NCBI GenBank assembly: GCA_016742125.1
Contig: JACVCM010000113.1
Span: 1-8,034 of the forward strand
Length of the DNA: 8,034 bases
Reading direction: 5' to 3'
Origin: Sphingomonadaceae bacterium
GTDB lineage: Bacteria > Pseudomonadota > Alphaproteobacteria > Sphingomonadales > Sphingomonadaceae
The first letter of the stretch is position 1. Each line of letters begins with the position of its first letter. Positions 6,070-8,034 of the stretch are shown one piece after another. A model generated the notes under the pieces. That model searched no databases. It was not told the origin of the DNA and saw only the letters and a program-made list of their open reading frames with translations. Position numbers and translations under genes: made by a program.

Positions 6070-7278
6070 TCAAACTCGGCTGTTTTGGAGCATGGTGGCA
6101 TAGGCGTCGGGATCGAAGCTTTGGCCGTCAAAAAAATTGTCTGCACCGAGAATCAATCGGCCCTGAATGCTGCCAACACCCGTTGGTGTGCTTATCCCGC
6201 CCTCCAGTTTGGAACTCGCCCCGGGTAATGTCGCGCCAACTGTAGCGAGCGCTGCCCGATAAATATCCGGACGAAATACTGCCTGCGCCGCAAGATAATC
6301 CTGAATGTCCGGTTTGACATGCCCTGCAGCCGCCATTTGCGCGTAGAGCCAGGCCGCCTGGCTGGTCCAGGGAAAATTGGCAGCTTCTCGATGTTGAAAC
6401 ATGAAATCCGGGATGTGCACCGGCTCATGCCCCTTGGCGAACAGCACGCGATCCTGAATCACCCGATTGATCGCAGCTGCCGACCCATCAAGATATTTGG
6501 GTAGGGCCAGTATCTCAGTTATCGCCGCGACCTGGTGGGGATCAACAAAAGCCTCTCCGGCGCGATAGAGCGCACGTAGCAATCGATCGAAAAGCTCCCG
6601 CTCCGCCTCGATCCGCTCTTGCTGGACTGCGAGCACTTTTTCCACGCCACGTCGCCATATCTGGGAAGTTGTTGCAACGACCACACCAACGCCGCGTTCG
6701 ACCGCAACGCTATTCCAGGGCGCACCGACGCAGATGCCGTCGACCTCGCCTGCCGCCAAGGCATCCGCTGCAAAAGGCGGGGCAATCGTGACGATCGATA
6801 CATCCTCCTCATCGCCAATGTCGCACCCCTTGAGCCAGTAACGCAGCATGTAGTTGTGACTGGAATAACGGTGGACCACGCCCAGGCGCAGGACGCGGCC
6901 GGATTTGCGACGCTCCTGTATCACTTCGCGTAACTTTGCGCCGACGGCTTTGATGTCCCCCGGACTGCCAATCTTGGTTACACGTGCCGCGAGATCGGGG
7001 GTCAAGGTAATCGCGTTACCATTGAGTCCGAGCACAAAGGGCACGGACAGAGGCACAGCAGGTCGCGCGAGCCCCAATGTTGTCGAAATCGCCAGCGGTG
7101 CCACCATATGCGCTGCATCGCTGTGGCCATAGAGCAGTCTGTCTTGCACCGTCGCCCAACTCAGGTCGCGCACCAGCTGCAGTTCAAGCCCTTCCGCTTC
7201 GGCAAAGCCCAGCTCGTGCGCCAATATTGGCAGCGCCGCATCGACAAGGGGCAAGAAACCTATGCGCAACCGATCCAT
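6070..7278 (-). CDS. nasS: NasS-type nitrate/nitrite sensor (cytoplasmic NrtA-family protein)
   Basis: A 402-residue NrtA/CmpA-family protein that starts directly at the ligand-binding fold (MDRLRIGFLPLVDAALP) with no signal peptide, so it should be cytoplasmic. In the known NasS-NasT system NasS binds and inhibits NasT until nitrate or nitrite binds. Family motifs: DLSWATVQDRL (38-48, Trp41), LNGNAI (85-90), YSSHNYMLRYWL (138-149, His141), ICVGAPWN (182-189, Gly185) and the C-terminal FFDGQSFDP (382-390). Compared with NrtA next door, the pocket Gln is Asn88 and the acidic residue after the IW motif is absent (IWRRGVEK, 207-214), which may tune ligand choice. The ATG follows the nasT TAG with no intervening base, and GGGGA sits 7 bases upstream inside nasT, so the pair is probably translationally coupled. 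No strong terminator is seen after its stop. Confidence 0.9.
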   Translation of the reverse strand: MDRLRIGFLPLVDAALPILAHELGFAEAEGLELQLVRDLSWATVQDRLLYGHSDAAHMVAPLAISTTLGLARPAVPLSVPFVLGLNGNAITLTPDLAARVTKIGSPGDIKAVGAKLREVIQERRKSGRVLRLGVVHRYSSHNYMLRYWLKGCDIGDEEDVSIVTIAPPFAADALAAGEVDGICVGAPWNSVAVERGVGVVVATTSQIWRRGVEKVLAVQQERIEAERELFDRLLRALYRAGEAFVDPHQVAAITEILALPKYLDGSAAAINRVIQDRVLFAKGHEPVHIPDFMFQHREAANFPWTSQAAWLYAQMAAAGHVKPDIQDYLAAQAVFRPDIYRAALATVGATLPGASSKLEGGISTPTGVGSIQGRLILGADNFFDGQSFDPDAYATMLQNSRV

Positions 7279-7857
7279 CTAAATGTCCCCAAGCAATTTT
7301 TCGGCGGTCAGCAGCGCGTCCGCGACCTCGCCGATCTTGCGCCCACTGTCCATCGCGGCCTTGCGCAGTGCCGCATAAGCGGCGGGTTCATCGATACCGC
7401 GCTTTTTAATCAGCAGTTTTTTGGCAGCATCGACGGCATTGCGTTCGGCCAGCGCGGACTTCGCTTCGTCGAGTTCGGCACGCAACCGCGAAAAGGCGTT
7501 GAACCGTCTGATCGCCACGTCGAGAACCGAACGGATTCGCTCCGGCTTCATCCCGTCCACGACATAAGCCGACACCCCTGCGTCGATTGCAGCTTCGATC
7601 GAACGGTCGTCTGCCTGATCAACAAACATGGCGATTGGCCGCGCAATCGCCCGCGATACGGCGAACAATTCTTCAAGTTCGTCGCGTCCGGGATTGGCGA
7701 GATCGATCAACACCACATCGGGCGACAGTTTTTCGATTGTTGCAACCAGCCCGCTGCGCTCGGTCAACACTGTGACATCGGTCAGCCCCGAGGCGTTAAG
7801 CCCCTCGGCAATGACGGCAGCACGCGCCGGACTCTCGTCAATTATTGCGATGCGCAT
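7279..7857 (-). CDS. nasT: NasT-type ANTAR-domain transcription antiterminator
   Basis: A 192-residue two-domain regulator. Residues 1-120 form a receiver-like domain with Asp7-Glu8, Asp52 at the usual phosphoacceptor position (VVLIDLANPG) and Lys104; in NasT proteins this domain is thought to be controlled by NasS binding instead of a kinase. Residues 120-190 hold a coiled-coil helix (LRAELDEAKSALAERNAVD) and an ANTAR RNA-binding domain with AKKLLIKKRGIDEPAAYAALR (145-165) and the closing AMDSGRKIGEVADALL (168-183). ANTAR proteins bind paired hexaloop hairpins and prevent termination; such hairpins are present upstream of nrtA. The ATG at 7857 has no recognisable Shine-Dalgarno sequence, yet an in-frame TGA lies 12 bases upstream, so no longer start is possible. 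Family and role are secure from domain order and the adjacent nasS. Confidence 0.93.
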   Translation of the reverse strand: MRIAIIDESPARAAVIAEGLNASGLTDVTVLTERSGLVATIEKLSPDVVLIDLANPGRDELEELFAVSRAIARPIAMFVDQADDRSIEAAIDAGVSAYVVDGMKPERIRSVLDVAIRRFNAFSRLRAELDEAKSALAERNAVDAAKKLLIKKRGIDEPAAYAALRKAAMDSGRKIGEVADALLTAEKLLGDI

Positions 7858-7869
7858 GGAAATCGATCA

Positions 7870-7882
7870 TGGTGCAGTGCAA
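7870..7882 (-). promoter_or_regulatory. Candidate operator, TTGCACTGCACCA
   Basis: The minus strand reads TTGCACTGCACCA, ending 12 bases before the nasT ATG. It matches the motif upstream of the nrtA promoter at 11 of 13 bases and contains the dyad TGCAGTGCA on the plus strand. Its position where a ribosome binding site would be expected suggests either a repressor-type site or chance. I could not place a convincing promoter in the 56 bases between mobA and nasT. Confidence 0.28.
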
Positions 7883-7913
7883 CATAATAAGCCTGCAATT
7901 ACAAGCAAGCCTG

Positions 7914-8033
7914 TTAAGAGTTTGCCTGCAATTTTGCCAGAATCCGTTCGGCGTCGAGCAGATCCTGGTTCGTATTGACGTTGAAAAATGGGTCGAATGT
8001 GGTCACTGGCCATTGCACCGCCCGATAGCCAAC
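7914..8033 (-). CDS. mobA: Molybdenum cofactor guanylyltransferase, C-terminal fragment (partial)
   Basis: Thirty-nine codons plus TAA, open to the right edge of the window; the start is outside. The translation contains TFDPFFNVNTNQDLLDAERIL, the C-terminal signature of the MobA nucleotidyltransferase fold (usually DPF-FNVNTPEDL with acidic residues after). MobA links GMP to molybdopterin to make the guanine dinucleotide cofactor used by bacterial assimilatory nitrate reductases, which fits this locus. It ends 56 bases before nasT with no obvious terminator, so mobA and nasTS could share a transcript. With only the tail visible, a MobA-related nucleotidyltransferase such as a MocA-like enzyme cannot be fully excluded. 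Confidence 0.75.
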   Translation of the reverse strand, partial: VGYRAVQWPVTTFDPFFNVNTNQDLLDAERILAKLQANS

Positions 8034-8034
8034 G

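Noticed and set aside
6065..6074. Palindrome TTTGATCAAA at the nasS stop, considered as terminator or operator
   Set aside because: Only ten AT-rich bases with no loop or T run; likely chance around the stop codon.
7108..7887. Plus-strand open frame opposite nasS and nasT
   Set aside because: Antisense to two confident genes and without recognisable protein features.
1..8034. Mobile elements, CRISPR arrays, tRNA or rRNA genes
   Set aside because: No transposase or integrase motifs, no regularly spaced repeats and no tRNA-like or rRNA-like sequence were seen; the window is almost fully coding.

Overview
The window holds most of a nitrate/nitrite assimilation locus, and every gene I can support lies on the minus strand. 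The likely source is an alphaproteobacterium. Gene content and order (mobA, nasT, nasS, an ABC nitrate transporter, an alginate-export-type outer-membrane protein, nirB) together with protein style suggest a sphingomonad; this taxonomic call is inference from context, with no marker gene present.

In transcriptional order (right to left): the 3' end of mobA (molybdenum cofactor guanylyltransferase, cut by the window edge); nasT, an ANTAR-domain RNA-binding antiterminator; nasS, a cytoplasmic NrtA-family nitrate/nitrite sensor whose ATG directly abuts the nasT stop; a 225-base gap; nrtA, a lipoprotein nitrate-binding protein; nrtB, the permease; an nrtD-type ATPase; an outer-membrane beta-barrel; and nirB, the large subunit of NAD(P)H nitrite reductase. 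The nirB reading frame looks damaged close to the window edge.

The gap upstream of nrtA (5845-6069) is the most informative non-coding stretch. In the transcribed strand it reads: a plausible sigma70-type promoter, a hairpin with hexaloop AGGGTA, a second with hexaloop AACGGA, a possible antiterminator stem, then a long hairpin followed by TTTT that ends 26 bases before the nrtA start. Both hexaloops carry A at position 1 and G at position 4, the signature of ANTAR-protein target RNAs. The cis target of NasT therefore appears to be in the same window as nasT. The model: without nitrate or nitrite NasS holds NasT inactive and the leader terminates; with ligand, NasT is released, binds the paired hairpins and allows read-through into nrtA-nrtB-nrtD-porin-nirB.

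The structural genes form a tight operon. Three of the junctions place a stop codon inside the next gene's Shine-Dalgarno sequence, which suggests translational coupling. Proposed physiology: nitrate crosses the outer membrane through the porin, is captured by NrtA, imported by NrtB and the ATPase, reduced by a molybdenum-dependent nitrate reductase (not in the window; MobA makes its cofactor form) and then reduced by NirB to ammonium. The system is a known type; the leader RNA architecture, a 13-base motif shared by the two regulatory gaps and the broken nirB end are the points worth a second look.
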